The position numbers were made by a program, and so were the translations under genes. The notes under the pieces were generated by a model that was given only the letters and a program-made list of their open reading frames with translations, was not told the origin of the DNA and ran no database searches. Of a stretch of 64,000 nt of DNA, positions 17,424-25,609 are shown piece by piece. Numbering within the stretch: the stretch's first letter is position 1; every line of letters begins with the position of its first letter. This DNA comes from Clostridium felsineum DSM 794. GTDB lineage: Bacteria; Bacillota; Clostridia; Clostridiales; Clostridiaceae. Where the stretch lies: the NCBI RefSeq assembly GCF_002006355.2, contig NZ_CP096981.1, forward strand, positions 186,001 through 250,000. Reading direction: 5' to 3'.

Positions 17424-18723
17424 GTAAACTAATCTTAACTAAAAAAATATTCTCCACACTTTTACTTATAACCTTTCCATTATGCTGCTTAATAATCTTC
17501 TTGCAGGTTTTTAGTCCTATACCTGTGCTATTTACACCTTTTAAATTGCTATTTATTTTGTTTTCAATACAAATAAATAGTTTGCTAGCCTCTATATAAT
17601 ATAGAACTTTAATAGACTCTGATTTATCTGCGTATTTTGATATATTAGAAAAAATATTATCAAAAACTCTACGTATAGAAATTAAATTCACTCTTAACTT
17701 GAAAGGTTCATTGCAAGCCTTAAATTTAAAATTAAAGCCAGCATCTTCTAGTATAAAAATCTGTTCACTTAGAAGCTGATCTAAAAGTTCATTTCCATTA
17801 AAGCTTTCCAGCTCTATATTATCATCAGCAGTATTAAAAACTATAAAGTATTCAAATAACTTATCAGAAAGACACTTAATTTGGTATGCTTTTTCTCTAC
17901 TATTGTGAATATACTGCTTTAGATTTTCCTCAGTCTTATATTTTTTATATTCTATAATATCCAAATATCCCACTAAAGCTGTAAGCGGAGTTCTCAAATC
18001 ATGTGACATTGCCGTTATTAACTCTGTGTTAGCTAACCTTGCCTTTTCTTCACTCTCTAATTTTTCAACAAAGGATTTTCTCATTTCGTTAATGCCTTGT
18101 GCTAAAGAAAAAAGCTCGTCATTTCCTTTAATGGTAATCTCATAATCTAAATTACCACCCTCTAATATTTTCAATTCCCTTTCAAGTTTTTTTATGTACC
18201 TTGTCTTTCTTCTTATGAAAAACACCATAATTACAACAAAACATAAGAATGAAACAGTAACATTAATTAAACTAGTAATTGAATAATATTTATACTGAAA
18301 AAAACATTCTAAATAAACTTTCCCCACTTCATCACTAAATTTAATATTATAAAGTTCCTTGTCTAAAACAACCACTGGACTTTGTGAAGGAGTGTACTCA
18401 TCTACATCGTCCATGTTATGGTCATAAATTAATTTATTGTCTTTATATATATATAAATTTACGTATTTCTTTTTATTAGCCCATTGACTTATCTTTTTTG
18501 TATCACCTATCTTAATGTGATTTTCTGATATATATTCTTTAAAATCGGTTAAGGTTTTCTTTTTTTGATTCTCTACAAAATAATTTTTATCAAAATAATT
18601 ATCAAGTATATTATCACCTATATTCTCTAGCAAAACGAATATACTTAAAGCTACTACAAGTGAAAATATTATACTAATAATCAACTTTATCTCCAACCTG
18701 CTACATAAATGTTTTCTATTCAA
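17413..18723 (-). CDS. sensor histidine kinase
   Basis: A 436-residue membrane kinase: TM1 at about 12-32, an extracellular sensor of roughly 120 residues, TM2 near 152-172, a HAMP linker, HisKA with the phosphorylated His in AMSHDLRTPLTALVGYLD (near residue 238), and an HATPase domain with the N box DNIFSNISKYAD and the G2 box STGIGLKTCKKI. A G1-type DxGxG is not obvious. Start is TTG 18723, overlapping the response regulator stop codon by eight bases (TTGAATAG), which implies translational coupling. The signal is unknown; cell-envelope stress is typical for this BceS/VanS-like layout. Confidence 0.88.
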   Translation of the reverse strand: MNRKHLCSRLEIKLIISIIFSLVVALSIFVLLENIGDNILDNYFDKNYFVENQKKKTLTDFKEYISENHIKIGDTKKISQWANKKKYVNLYIYKDNKLIYDHNMDDVDEYTPSQSPVVVLDKELYNIKFSDEVGKVYLECFFQYKYYSITSLINVTVSFLCFVVIMVFFIRRKTRYIKKLERELKILEGGNLDYEITIKGNDELFSLAQGINEMRKSFVEKLESEEKARLANTELITAMSHDLRTPLTALVGYLDIIEYKKYKTEENLKQYIHNSREKAYQIKCLSDKLFEYFIVFNTADDNIELESFNGNELLDQLLSEQIFILEDAGFNFKFKACNEPFKLRVNLISIRRVFDNIFSNISKYADKSESIKVLYYIEASKLFICIENKINSNLKGVNSTGIGLKTCKKIIKQHNGKVISKSVENIFLVKISLPIT

Positions 18724-19405
18724 TCCTATACCCCTTTCCCCAAACTGTTTTTATATATTTAGGCTCTTGAGGATTTTTTTCTAGCTTACGTCTTAAATTT
18801 CTTATGTGCACCATAATGGTATTATTACAAGAATAAAAATAAGGTTCTTCCCATACACTTTCATATAAATTCTGTGCCGAAAATACCTTTTTAGGGTTAT
18901 GTGCCATCAAAAGCAATATTTTATATTCAGTTTCTGTAAGTACAATTTCTTTATCATCCACTAATACCTCATTGGAAGTTGTTTTTATTATTAATCCATC
19001 TATATTAATATCCTCACTAAAGGAAACTGTCTCTTTTCCTTTATATACGTAGTACCTTCTTAAAAGTGCTTTAACTCTTGATACAAGTTCTGTATAAGAA
19101 AATGGTTTTGATAAATAATCATCACAGCCAGAAGAAAAGCCTATGTATTTATCTGAATCCTGTGTTTTAGCCGTTAAGAGTAAAATAGGTGCTTTTGTTT
19201 TTTCTCGAATTTCCACACATGCCTTAAAACCGGATTTTATAGGCATCATTACATCAAGTATAATCAAATCTATAGTATCATCCACTTTAATTACAGCATC
19301 TTCACCGTCCACTGCTTCTATTACGTTATAACCTTCACTGTTTAATAGCACACATACTATTTCTCTTATCTCTTTATTATCATCAGCTATCAAAATATTC
19401 TGCAT
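18716..19405 (-). CDS. OmpR/PhoB family response regulator
   Basis: A 229-residue regulator with an N-terminal receiver (acidic pair DDN at 7-9, phospho-acceptor in LIILDVMMP near residue 51, LLTAKTQ and the LSKPFSYTEL lysine) and a C-terminal winged helix (ETEYKILLLMAHNP, MVHIRNLRRKLE, IKTVWGKGYRIE). The start is set at ATG 19405 (MQNILIAD) because GGAGG lies eight bases upstream; the preceding ATG is part of that site. First gene of a two-gene operon with the kinase. The intergenic TTAAGAT repeats at 19475-19514 suggest autoregulation and control of the divergent pssA. Confidence 0.92.
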   Translation of the reverse strand: MQNILIADDNKEIREIVCVLLNSEGYNVIEAVDGEDAVIKVDDTIDLIILDVMMPIKSGFKACVEIREKTKAPILLLTAKTQDSDKYIGFSSGCDDYLSKPFSYTELVSRVKALLRRYYVYKGKETVSFSEDINIDGLIIKTTSNEVLVDDKEIVLTETEYKILLLMAHNPKKVFSAQNLYESVWEEPYFYSCNNTIMVHIRNLRRKLEKNPQEPKYIKTVWGKGYRIE

Positions 19406-19474
19406 ATATCCTTCCTCCATTTCACTATTAGTATATAATGCAATATAACCAAAATCTATATGCTTTCAGCTTAC

Positions 19475-19514
19475 TTAAGATTTATTAAGATTTACAATAG
19501 AAAAATCTTAAGAT
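19475..19514. promoter_or_regulatory. TTAAGAT repeat cluster between response regulator and pssA
   Basis: TTAAGAT occurs at 19475, 19485 (ten-base period) and 19508, the last within a palindromic AATCTTAAGAT. This mirrors the cluster at 15775-15827 and is the candidate binding site for the response regulator. Confidence 0.55.
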
Positions 19515-19566
19515 GTAACCAATACAATATTAACTATCATAAAGAACTAATTAGAGGAGTGCTTAC

Positions 19567-20073
19567 ATGTTAAAAGTCTACATACCCAACTTGCTTACCT
19601 TTATTAATTTATCCTTAGGGATTATCTCAATAGTTGAAACCTTCCATAAAAATTATTTTGTGGCTGCTGCATTAGTAATTATAGCAGCTATAATAGATAG
19701 ATACGATGGTAAAGTTGCTAGATTGTTAAATGCCTCTAGTGAACTTGGAAAAGAATTGGATTCGCTATCAGATTTAATTTCCTTTGGCATAGCTCCTGCT
19801 TTATTAATATTTACTAAATATCAGTATATTAGTACAATTGGTATTTGTATTTCTCTTATATATATAATAAGTGGAAGTTATAGATTGGCAAAATATAATT
19901 TGAGTAAGTTTAATGGAGTTTTTAATGGAATTCCAATAACAATTTCAGGTTTAGTTATTACCTTATTTACCTTAGCTGTACCTAGTAATCATGCTTCTTT
20001 TATTCTTTCAAATATCTTAACACTTATTTTTGCGTATCTTATGATTTCGGAGTTTAAATTCAAAAAAATATAA
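19567..20073 (+). CDS. pssA: CDP-diacylglycerol-serine O-phosphatidyltransferase (CDP-alcohol phosphatidyltransferase)
   Basis: A 168-residue membrane enzyme with several helices and a perfect CDP-alcohol phosphotransferase signature, DG-x2-AR-x8-G-x3-D-x3-D, beginning at DGKVAR near residue 55. The N-terminal PNLLTFINLSLGI segment and the short length match Gram-positive PssA, which makes phosphatidylserine from CDP-diacylglycerol; a related alcohol acceptor is possible. AGAGGAG lies before ATG 19567. The usual psd partner is not adjacent. Divergent from the response regulator with the shared TTAAGAT repeats. Confidence 0.87.
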   Translation: MLKVYIPNLLTFINLSLGIISIVETFHKNYFVAAALVIIAAIIDRYDGKVARLLNASSELGKELDSLSDLISFGIAPALLIFTKYQYISTIGICISLIYIISGSYRLAKYNLSKFNGVFNGIPITISGLVITLFTLAVPSNHASFILSNILTLIFAYLMISEFKFKKI

Positions 20074-20088
20074 CTGCATATCACATAT

Positions 20089-20136
20089 AAAAGTAAAAGC
20101 CTTACTTGCAATTTAAAACAAGAAGGCTTTTACTTA
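20089..20136. terminator. bidirectional terminator between pssA and the alcohol dehydrogenase
   Basis: Stem AAGTAAAAGCCTT.CTTG / CAAGAAGGCTTTTACTT with A-rich left and T-rich right flanks. Confidence 0.85.
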
Positions 20137-20138
20137 AT

Positions 20139-21332
20139 TTATAAACGTTCTATAACCTTTTTAAAATCCTCTTTATCCCATATAACTGGCACAGGGTAAG
20201 CTGGATTTGCTTCTTTTATGGCTCTACTTATAATCTCCGGAATATCTTTCTTTTTTACAACATTTAAGGTTTCAGGTATTTCCATGTGTTTATTGATTTC
20301 TCTAATTTTAAGAATAAAATTTTGGGCTTTTTCTTTTTCTGTTCCTCCAGTAATATTAACAGCCTCACCAAGCTCTGACAATTCCTTATAAATAGCAGTG
20401 CCATAAGCTTCAAGCACAACAGGTAATATAACAGAATTTGCCATACCATGAGCTACTTTATAAAGTCCTCCTATAGCATGAGCAATTGCATGAACATAAC
20501 CCACATACGCTCTAGTAAAAGCCACTCCAGCATAATAAGAAGCTTTTAACATTTCATCACGAACCTTTAAATTACTTCCATCATCATATGCCTTTGTAAG
20601 GTTTTCTAATATCATTTTTACAGCACGAAGAGCATACTCTTTAGATTCCTTAGAACCATACTTATTAATATAAGCTTCTACTGCATGTGTAAGGGCATCC
20701 ATACCTGTTATTGCAGTCATATGTTTAGGAAGTGCTACCGTTAACACTGGATCAAGCACTGCATATTCTGGCATTAAGCACAAATCAGCCACTGCATATT
20801 TTCTATGATCCTTGCTATCTGTTACAACTGCTGCTACTGTAGTTTCTGAGCCTGTACCTGCCGTAGTTGGTACAGTATAAAGAGGAGGCAATTTCTTTCT
20901 AATTTTTAAAAGTCCAGCCATGTCACTTACACTTTTATTTGGCCTTACTATTCTGGCACCAACAACCTTAGCACAGTCCATAACAGAACCTCCACCTACG
21001 GCTATTATTCCTTCACAATTTTCTCTTTTATATGCTTTAACTGCATCTTCAATACATTCAATAGTTGGATCTGGCTGTACATTACTATATATAAAATAAA
21101 GTATTCCTTCCTTTTCCATTGTACTAAACAATTCTTTTAAGCTTCCACGTTTAATAAAGCCAGCGCTAGTAACTATCATAACCTTTTTAAGTCCATCCTT
21201 TTTCACCTGCTCCGGAAGCTTTAGCAGACTACCCTCACCAGATATAAGCTTTGGCATACGCCAAGGAAGCAGCTTTTGAGCCTTACTAAATATAAATTGA
21301 TTAGTGCGGTAATACATATTTTTAATTTCCAC
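20139..21332 (-). CDS. iron-containing alcohol dehydrogenase
   Basis: A 397-residue group III dehydrogenase. The N-terminal nucleotide domain holds GGGSVMDCAK (near residue 115) and PTTAGTGSE; the C-terminal helical domain has the metal-binding pattern with HAVEAYI, AHAIAHAIGG and AHGMANS. It would reduce aldehydes to alcohols or the reverse with NAD(P)H; the physiological substrate is not visible. Start is GTG 21332 with AAAGGGG nine bases upstream. The ArsR-type regulator lies 30 bases upstream on the same strand, so the two form an operon in which the regulator is first. Confidence 0.9.
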   Translation of the reverse strand: MEIKNMYYRTNQFIFSKAQKLLPWRMPKLISGEGSLLKLPEQVKKDGLKKVMIVTSAGFIKRGSLKELFSTMEKEGILYFIYSNVQPDPTIECIEDAVKAYKRENCEGIIAVGGGSVMDCAKVVGARIVRPNKSVSDMAGLLKIRKKLPPLYTVPTTAGTGSETTVAAVVTDSKDHRKYAVADLCLMPEYAVLDPVLTVALPKHMTAITGMDALTHAVEAYINKYGSKESKEYALRAVKMILENLTKAYDDGSNLKVRDEMLKASYYAGVAFTRAYVGYVHAIAHAIGGLYKVAHGMANSVILPVVLEAYGTAIYKELSELGEAVNITGGTEKEKAQNFILKIREINKHMEIPETLNVVKKKDIPEIISRAIKEANPAYPVPVIWDKEDFKKVIERL

Positions 21333-21362
21333 TCTGAAAATCCCCTTTCTCTACATACAAAA

Positions 21363-21692
21363 TCACCTTAACGTGCATTTTTTTTCAATGGAGCTTGTTA
21401 ACTTTTTTAAATTTTCTACTGCCCTTTTAAGAGTTAAAAAATAATAACTTTCTACGCCCTTGTTTACATTGTCAACTATTCCTGCTCCTTTTAAAACTTT
21501 AAGATGATGTGACACTGCTGGTCTAGATAAGTTAAGTCTTCCTGTTATATCATTTACAATTATACCTTCAGGAAATTCTGATAATATAAGTATGATTTTC
21601 TGTCTGTTTTCATCATTTAATACAGAAAATATAGGAAGACATTCTTTAAATACAGACATAATCTCTAAATTTGATTCTTTATTTAAAGCCAT
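21363..21692 (-). CDS. ArsR family winged-helix regulator
   Basis: A 109-residue protein with the ArsR DNA-binding core LNLSRPAVSHHLKVLKGAGIV at about residues 48-68 and a following wing. The metal-binding ELCVCDL motif of CadC/SmtB is missing, so it is probably not a classic metal sensor; cysteines are few (CLP near 17 and one near the C terminus). It starts the operon with the alcohol dehydrogenase and likely regulates it. It could in principle be the repressor of the cadA operator, but the lack of metal ligands makes that unlikely. Confidence 0.87.
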   Translation of the reverse strand: MALNKESNLEIMSVFKECLPIFSVLNDENRQKIILILSEFPEGIIVNDITGRLNLSRPAVSHHLKVLKGAGIVDNVNKGVESYYFLTLKRAVENLKKLTSSIEKKCTLR

Positions 21693-21800
21693 ATCAAATC
21701 TCCTTATGTTTATTAGTTTAATCTTATAAACATATACTACCTCAGCATTTTTTTATTGTCAATATTTCCTAATATAAAAACTTCATTTCAATTATTAAAC

Positions 21801-21850
21801 ATTTTAAATAAGGATAGGAATTATATCTTATTCCTATCCTTATTTAAAAT
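21801..21850 (-). terminator. intrinsic terminator after the small FG-GAP protein
   Basis: A 19-bp near-perfect stem (21801-21819 with 21831-21850) just beyond the stop codon at 21873. Confidence 0.85.
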
Positions 21851-21872
21851 TTATATCCTATAAATCTTTTAT

Positions 21873-22115
21873 TTATAAGTATCTATTATAAATCTGATCC
21901 CATGAACCAAAGCCGTTTTTTGCATAGTCTATTAAAACTCTGCCATCACTCGTCTTCTCCAATAAATCAGTTTTTCTATCTCCATCAAAATCTCCAGCTA
22001 CACTTGTTACTGTTGCATTTGCTGAGTGTACATATGCCGCCTTAAATTGAGTATTAGGCAATGCTTGTACAACTAATGCCAATGAAATTAATGATAATAT
22101 TTTAATTTTTTTCAT
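21873..22115 (-). CDS. small secreted protein with one FG-GAP/VCBS-like repeat
   Basis: An 80-residue exported protein: signal peptide (KKIK, hydrophobic core to about residue 20, possible cleavage after ANA near 35), then a single FG-GAP/VCBS-type repeat, VAGDFDGDRKTDLL, whose D-x-D-x-D-x3-D spacing is a calcium loop, followed by a short beta segment ending GSWDQIYNRYL. Such repeats normally occur seven-fold in adhesins or enzymes, so a single-repeat protein is unusual and may be a remnant or a minimal binding module. It has its own RBS and terminator. Function unknown. Confidence 0.7.
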   Translation of the reverse strand: MKKIKILSLISLALVVQALPNTQFKAAYVHSANATVTSVAGDFDGDRKTDLLEKTSDGRVLIDYAKNGFGSWDQIYNRYL

Positions 22116-22253
22116 TCAAAACATCCCTTTCCGATATCATTTATATCATAACACATTATTCATATTTTTCAAGTTTATTGATTATATAGGATATATTTGA
22201 AAATAATAATAACTAAATCTAACATAGTATTTATACAATCTAATTCTCAATTA

Positions 22254-22299
22254 AAAAATCTCACCACCTAGTAAAATAGCTAGTAGTGAGATTTTTTAG
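22254..22299 (+). terminator. terminator-like hairpin at the border of the decayed regulator copy
   Basis: AAAAAATCTCAC...GTGAGATTTTTT with an inner CTAG/CTAG pair. A degenerate version is at about 23837-23875 upstream of the intact receptor gene, so it is part of the duplicated block rather than tied to a nearby gene. Confidence 0.5.
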
Positions 22300-22310
22300 T
22301 ACCAATCTAA

Positions 22311-22507
22311 ATATTAATATTTAACCCTGATATACAATATTAAGGTTATGTATATACTTTTAATAATCACACTTAATGCTTTTAAAAATTTCATTTAGCA
22401 TTAATTAACTATTATGCTTTAATTTAGTAAAATGCATTGTTTACATTAATAAGCGTTTGTGCATGAGTACTTATACGATAAATTTAAGACGAAAATGTGG
22501 GAAATAA
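22311..22507 (+). pseudogene. decayed promoter and first codons of an RRNPP receptor gene
   Basis: This stretch aligns by eye with 23885-24135, the promoter and start of the intact receptor. Shared landmarks are the TATTTAACCCT element, TTTTAAAAATTT, AGCATTAATT, TTTAGTAAA and an ATG at 22463 followed by codons for MSTYTI-NLRRK, against MSTYEIISVGTKLKNLRRK in the intact gene. Eight codons are deleted in frame, the ribosome binding site AAGGAGA is lost, the -10 box is mutated and a stop codon follows at 22505. Nothing of the rest of the gene remains. The remnant and the intact copy flank the FAD oxidoreductase as direct repeats. Confidence 0.7.
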
Positions 22508-22542
22508 AAAATTCATACATAGACAAAAGGATAACTATTATT

Positions 22543-22590
22543 CAAAAAAAGATTTCTTATTTGAGCTATCTAAATATCAAATAAGAAATC
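22543..22590 (-). terminator. intrinsic terminator of the FAD oxidoreductase
   Basis: Perfect 14-bp stem (22551-22564 with 22577-22590) followed on the minus strand by a run of seven U. Confidence 0.85.
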
Positions 22591-22620
22591 ACTATAAAAA
22601 AAGATTACCAAAAGTCCATA

Positions 22621-23736
22621 TTAAACTTTTGACTTCTTATAATTGTTCCAAAGTTTCATGGTTGGCGTTAAGGCTTTAAGTATCTCAAGATGGCTTTTAT
22701 TACTTGCTATTTCATTAATTAATCTATCCATCAATTTGTTATCCAAATTTCTGACTATTAGATCTATATTATCATTATTTAAGTTCTCTAAAAGTCTTCT
22801 CAAAACAATTGAATTGTTGTAGTTCTCAAATAAAGGTTTTACAAACTCATCATATTTACCTAAATTACATAAATCATAGGCTGAATAAACACCTGTTAAT
22901 ACTGATGCAAATTGCCCAAAGCCAAGCCCAGGTGAAATTGTACCAAAGCAATTTCCAACGAAATATGTATTATCAATTATTGGCCTATCACATATTCCCA
23001 TCATATAATTTGTAATCTCAAATTTATCAGTTATTCTAAAATTTTGATCTAAATCCTTGCAAGCTATACTATAAAAGGTTTCCCATACAGTATTTATATC
23101 TAACTTTATATTGTTTGGATAATCAGGATAAGCGATAACCAAATTAGCTTCTTTTTCTGTAAAAGGTATTAGCCAAGCGTAGCCTTTGGGTATTACATCA
23201 TAATTAAACCAGACATGAGTAATATTCGTAAGAAATTCGCCTTCAACCGTAACCCCTTTTATAGTAGTGGTAAGGTCGCATCTATAATTACCTAGTTTAG
23301 TAGCATAAGCTCCATCTCCTGTTGCTAAGACTACACATTCAAATTCCTTACATAATTGTTCATACTCATAAGTAGAATTAAAGTTTATTTCAGCTTCTAA
23401 TTGTTCTTCTAATTGACATTCATAAGAATTTTCATGTCGACCCCTAATATTAACATAACCTATAGGTCCATCAATGCTTCCAATTTCATTTTTAGAATGA
23501 AAAACTAGCTTTCTAATCATATCTGTAGGAGTTAATTTTATATCATAATTTTCTTTAAGGTACTGTAAATCATCTTTAATAGGTCTATTTAATATGCTAA
23601 AGGTAGCTTCTCCATTAACAAATCTATCTCCCACACGATTTCGCTTTTCGAAAATAGTTGGTTTAATTCCATGCCTTTCTAATGTTATAGCACAAGATAG
23701 ACCAGACATTCCTGCGCCCATAATAGCAACTTCCAC
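22621..23736 (-). CDS. FAD-dependent oxidoreductase, geranylgeranyl-reductase-like family
   Basis: At 371 residues, with the N-terminal dinucleotide fold VAIMGAGMSGLSCAITLE, the EKRNRVGDR motif, a VVLATGDG segment (near 140) and the late GNCFGTISPGLGFGQ motif near residue 268, which is the second FAD-contact motif. This pattern fits the family that includes geranylgeranyl reductases and related hydroxylases, all cytosolic or membrane-associated. The start is set at GTG 23736 because GGAGGTG lies six bases upstream and the in-frame ATG 15 bases earlier overlaps that site. Substrate unknown. It lies divergent from the quorum-sensing receptor, inside the repeated block. Confidence 0.78.
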   Translation of the reverse strand: MEVAIMGAGMSGLSCAITLERHGIKPTIFEKRNRVGDRFVNGEATFSILNRPIKDDLQYLKENYDIKLTPTDMIRKLVFHSKNEIGSIDGPIGYVNIRGRHENSYECQLEEQLEAEINFNSTYEYEQLCKEFECVVLATGDGAYATKLGNYRCDLTTTIKGVTVEGEFLTNITHVWFNYDVIPKGYAWLIPFTEKEANLVIAYPDYPNNIKLDINTVWETFYSIACKDLDQNFRITDKFEITNYMMGICDRPIIDNTYFVGNCFGTISPGLGFGQFASVLTGVYSAYDLCNLGKYDEFVKPLFENYNNSIVLRRLLENLNNDNIDLIVRNLDNKLMDRLINEIASNKSHLEILKALTPTMKLWNNYKKSKV

Positions 23737-23890
23737 ATAAAACACCTCCATATCATGTAGTTTTTATCTTTACAAGCTTTTTATACGACTATAATTAAAT
23801 ATATTTATAAAAATCTTATTCTTAACTAGAAAATCCCAATGTATAGTAAAATAGCTTGTGGTGATATCTTTTACTAACACCCCATATACT

Positions 23891-23920
23891 AGTATTTAAC
23901 CCTAATACTAACCCTAATAT
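23891..23920. repeat. dispersed repeat TATTTAACCCTAATA, copy 2
   Basis: TATTTAACCCTAATACTAACC lies about 100 bases before the receptor promoter. Related copies are at 22317-22335 (in the remnant) and 27319-27342. The remaining 318-base intergenic region 23752-24069 otherwise holds only the duplicated AT-rich sequence and the promoter. Confidence 0.55.
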
Positions 23921-24001
23921 ATAATATAAAAGTTACATACGCCTACTAAAGACACGTCTATAACTTTTAAAAATTTTATTAAATGAAAATTATTATTTTA
24001 C

Positions 24002-24030
24002 TTAACATTAATTCTGTTTTATGTTATAAT
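24002..24030 (+). promoter_or_regulatory. promoter of the RRNPP receptor gene
   Basis: TTAACA at 24002-24007 and TATAAT at 24025-24030, 17-base spacer, 40 bases upstream of the start codon. Confidence 0.75.
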
Positions 24031-24069
24031 TTAGTAAAGGAAATTACTTACACTAAGGAGAGTTTGAAC

Positions 24070-25368
24070 ATGAGTACTTATGAGATAATATCAGTAGGAA
24101 CCAAACTTAAAAATTTAAGACGAAAATATAGACTAAACCAAGACGATCTTGCAGGAAACGAAATCACAAGAAACCTCATAAGTCAAATTGAGCATGGCAA
24201 AGCAAGGCTTACAAAGCACGCTGCTGAAATAATGTTCAAAAACTTAAAAGAAATTTGCTCAGAAAAAAATATAGAAATTGATGAAAATATCGAATATCTA
24301 CTGGAGGACGAACAGTCTCAGGCAAATAAAATCCTTGAAAAATACATAGAGGAGCTTAAAGTTTTAAGTGTTTATAAAGATGATAGTTTCAATAACAAAT
24401 TAGCAGAAATAGAAAATTTCCTAATAAAATGGAACTTAAATGATAAAAAAACATATATCTTTGAGTTAGCTGGAGATTACTTTGTCAGCATAAGTGATTA
24501 TTATAAAAGCTCTTTATACTATGAAAAAGCTAGAGCTCTGATAGATATGTACAGCAAAGACTCTATTGGTCTTTTCAGAAAATTATCAATGGTTTACTTT
24601 TACATGGGCAACTTTAATCAAAATGTGAAGTGCTGCGAATTTGTATTAAATTGGTTTACAGATATAAGTGATGAATATCGCTGTATTTTCTTATTCAATA
24701 GTGCTTTATGCTATACAGAATTAAAAGACTATGAAAGAGCTATTGAAAATTTCACAAAAATCGAACCAATGTTAAAGGATACAAATAAAAGCAAATATTG
24801 TGATATACTTTTACAAAAAGCTATTTGCTTTCATTGTTTAGGAGACTATAAAAAAAGCCTTGAAATAAATAGTAAGCTTTTAGAACTTTTAAATGATGAT
24901 GTTAGTGAGCAGCGTATATTAGTTTTAATAAATATGTCTGAAACATATCAAAAATTAAATGATGCTAAAAAAGTTGAAGAATACCTTAACATTATAAGAA
25001 CTAACGTGAATAAAATATCAAGTACTTCAAAGCATCTTTCTACTATATATTTTGATATGGGAAAGCAGTACAAATGGTTAAAGGATTCTACAAATGCAGA
25101 AAAATACTGTCTTCAATCACTAGAAATCGCAAAAAAATACACACACCAATTTTTGATAAGCGATATAATTCTTGAATTAATCGATATATACTTTGAAGAT
25201 GGAAATGCTGAAAAAATTACAGAAATGAAAAATGAATTTTTTATACTTTCCGCTCAAGAAAATAAAATGAATCCAAAAATCTTAGTAAAACTAGTATATT
25301 GTTATGCAAAATTACAAGATTTACACTCTATAGAAGATGTGTATTCTTATAGTCATAAATTTAATTAA
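24070..25368 (+). CDS. RRNPP-type peptide-responsive transcriptional regulator (quorum-sensing receptor)
   Basis: A 432-residue protein with an N-terminal XRE helix-turn-helix (about 9-65: LKNLRRKYRLNQDDLAGNEI, RNLISQIEHGKARLT) followed by roughly nine TPR-like helical pairs to the C terminus (for example ISDYYKSSLYYEKARAL, LKDYERAIENFTKIE). This is the PlcR/Rgg/NprR architecture, closest in feel to the clostridial Qsr receptors. The start is ATG 24070, where AAGGAGA sits nine bases upstream; the open frame extends further but lacks a site. Fourteen bases after its stop lies a 38-residue peptide gene, the expected cognate signal. Regulation by imported peptide is family knowledge; the target genes are unknown, though the divergent FAD oxidoreductase is near. 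A relative begins at 63822. Confidence 0.9.
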   Translation: MSTYEIISVGTKLKNLRRKYRLNQDDLAGNEITRNLISQIEHGKARLTKHAAEIMFKNLKEICSEKNIEIDENIEYLLEDEQSQANKILEKYIEELKVLSVYKDDSFNNKLAEIENFLIKWNLNDKKTYIFELAGDYFVSISDYYKSSLYYEKARALIDMYSKDSIGLFRKLSMVYFYMGNFNQNVKCCEFVLNWFTDISDEYRCIFLFNSALCYTELKDYERAIENFTKIEPMLKDTNKSKYCDILLQKAICFHCLGDYKKSLEINSKLLELLNDDVSEQRILVLINMSETYQKLNDAKKVEEYLNIIRTNVNKISSTSKHLSTIYFDMGKQYKWLKDSTNAEKYCLQSLEIAKKYTHQFLISDIILELIDIYFEDGNAEKITEMKNEFFILSAQENKMNPKILVKLVYCYAKLQDLHSIEDVYSYSHKFN

Positions 25369-25382
25369 TGGGAGTGGTTATT

Positions 25383-25499
25383 ATGTTTACAAAAAAAACG
25401 AAAATGATGTTTTTAGTATTATTTCTAGGAGTTTTATTCTTTACAGTAAAATTTAACGCTGCAGATCTTTTATCATATTCACCAGCTTTTCCTTGGTAA
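25383..25499 (+). CDS. signal-peptide precursor for the RRNPP receptor
   Basis: A 38-residue ORF starting at ATG 25383, 14 bases after the receptor stop, with GGGAGTGG seven bases upstream. The N terminus is basic (MFTKKTKMM), then comes a hydrophobic stretch FLVLFLGVLFFTV, then a polar tail KFNAADLLSYSPAFPW. That is the layout of Sec-exported propeptides paired with RRNPP receptors, in which the C-terminal 5-10 residues form the signal after extracellular trimming and Opp import. The mature peptide probably lies in the last ten residues; the Pro-Trp end is distinctive. The gene is followed by a strong terminator, so receptor and peptide share a transcript. Confidence 0.82.
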   Translation: MFTKKTKMMFLVLFLGVLFFTVKFNAADLLSYSPAFPW

Positions 25500-25524
25500 A
25501 AGCTTCTTGGTGTTATCTTACGGT

Positions 25525-25538
25525 TTGATAACGTTATC
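25525..25538. promoter_or_regulatory. LacI/CcpA-type palindrome after the peptide gene
   Basis: TGATAACGTTATCT matches the same TAACGTTA core found upstream of both pectate lyases (36584, 38072). Its location between the peptide stop codon and the terminator is odd; a chance occurrence is possible. Confidence 0.35.
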
Positions 25539-25546
25539 TTAACTTA

Positions 25547-25592
25547 CAAAAAAAGTACTTACTGCATTTTATTTGTAGTAAGTACTTTTTCT
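25547..25592 (+). terminator. terminator of the quorum-sensing operon
   Basis: Stem AAAAAGTACTTACT / AGTAAGTACTTTTT with T run; also usable by the convergent radical SAM operon. Confidence 0.88.
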
Positions 25593-25609
25593 TTTAAAAA
25601 CACTATGTA

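Noticed and set aside
21363..21692. CadC-like metal sensor for cadA
   Set aside because: The metal-binding cysteine motif of CadC is missing and the gene is in an operon with an alcohol dehydrogenase.
22497..22679. 60-codon ORF
   Set aside because: It runs through the terminator hairpin of the oxidoreductase and has no ribosome binding site; it is random frame in decayed DNA.
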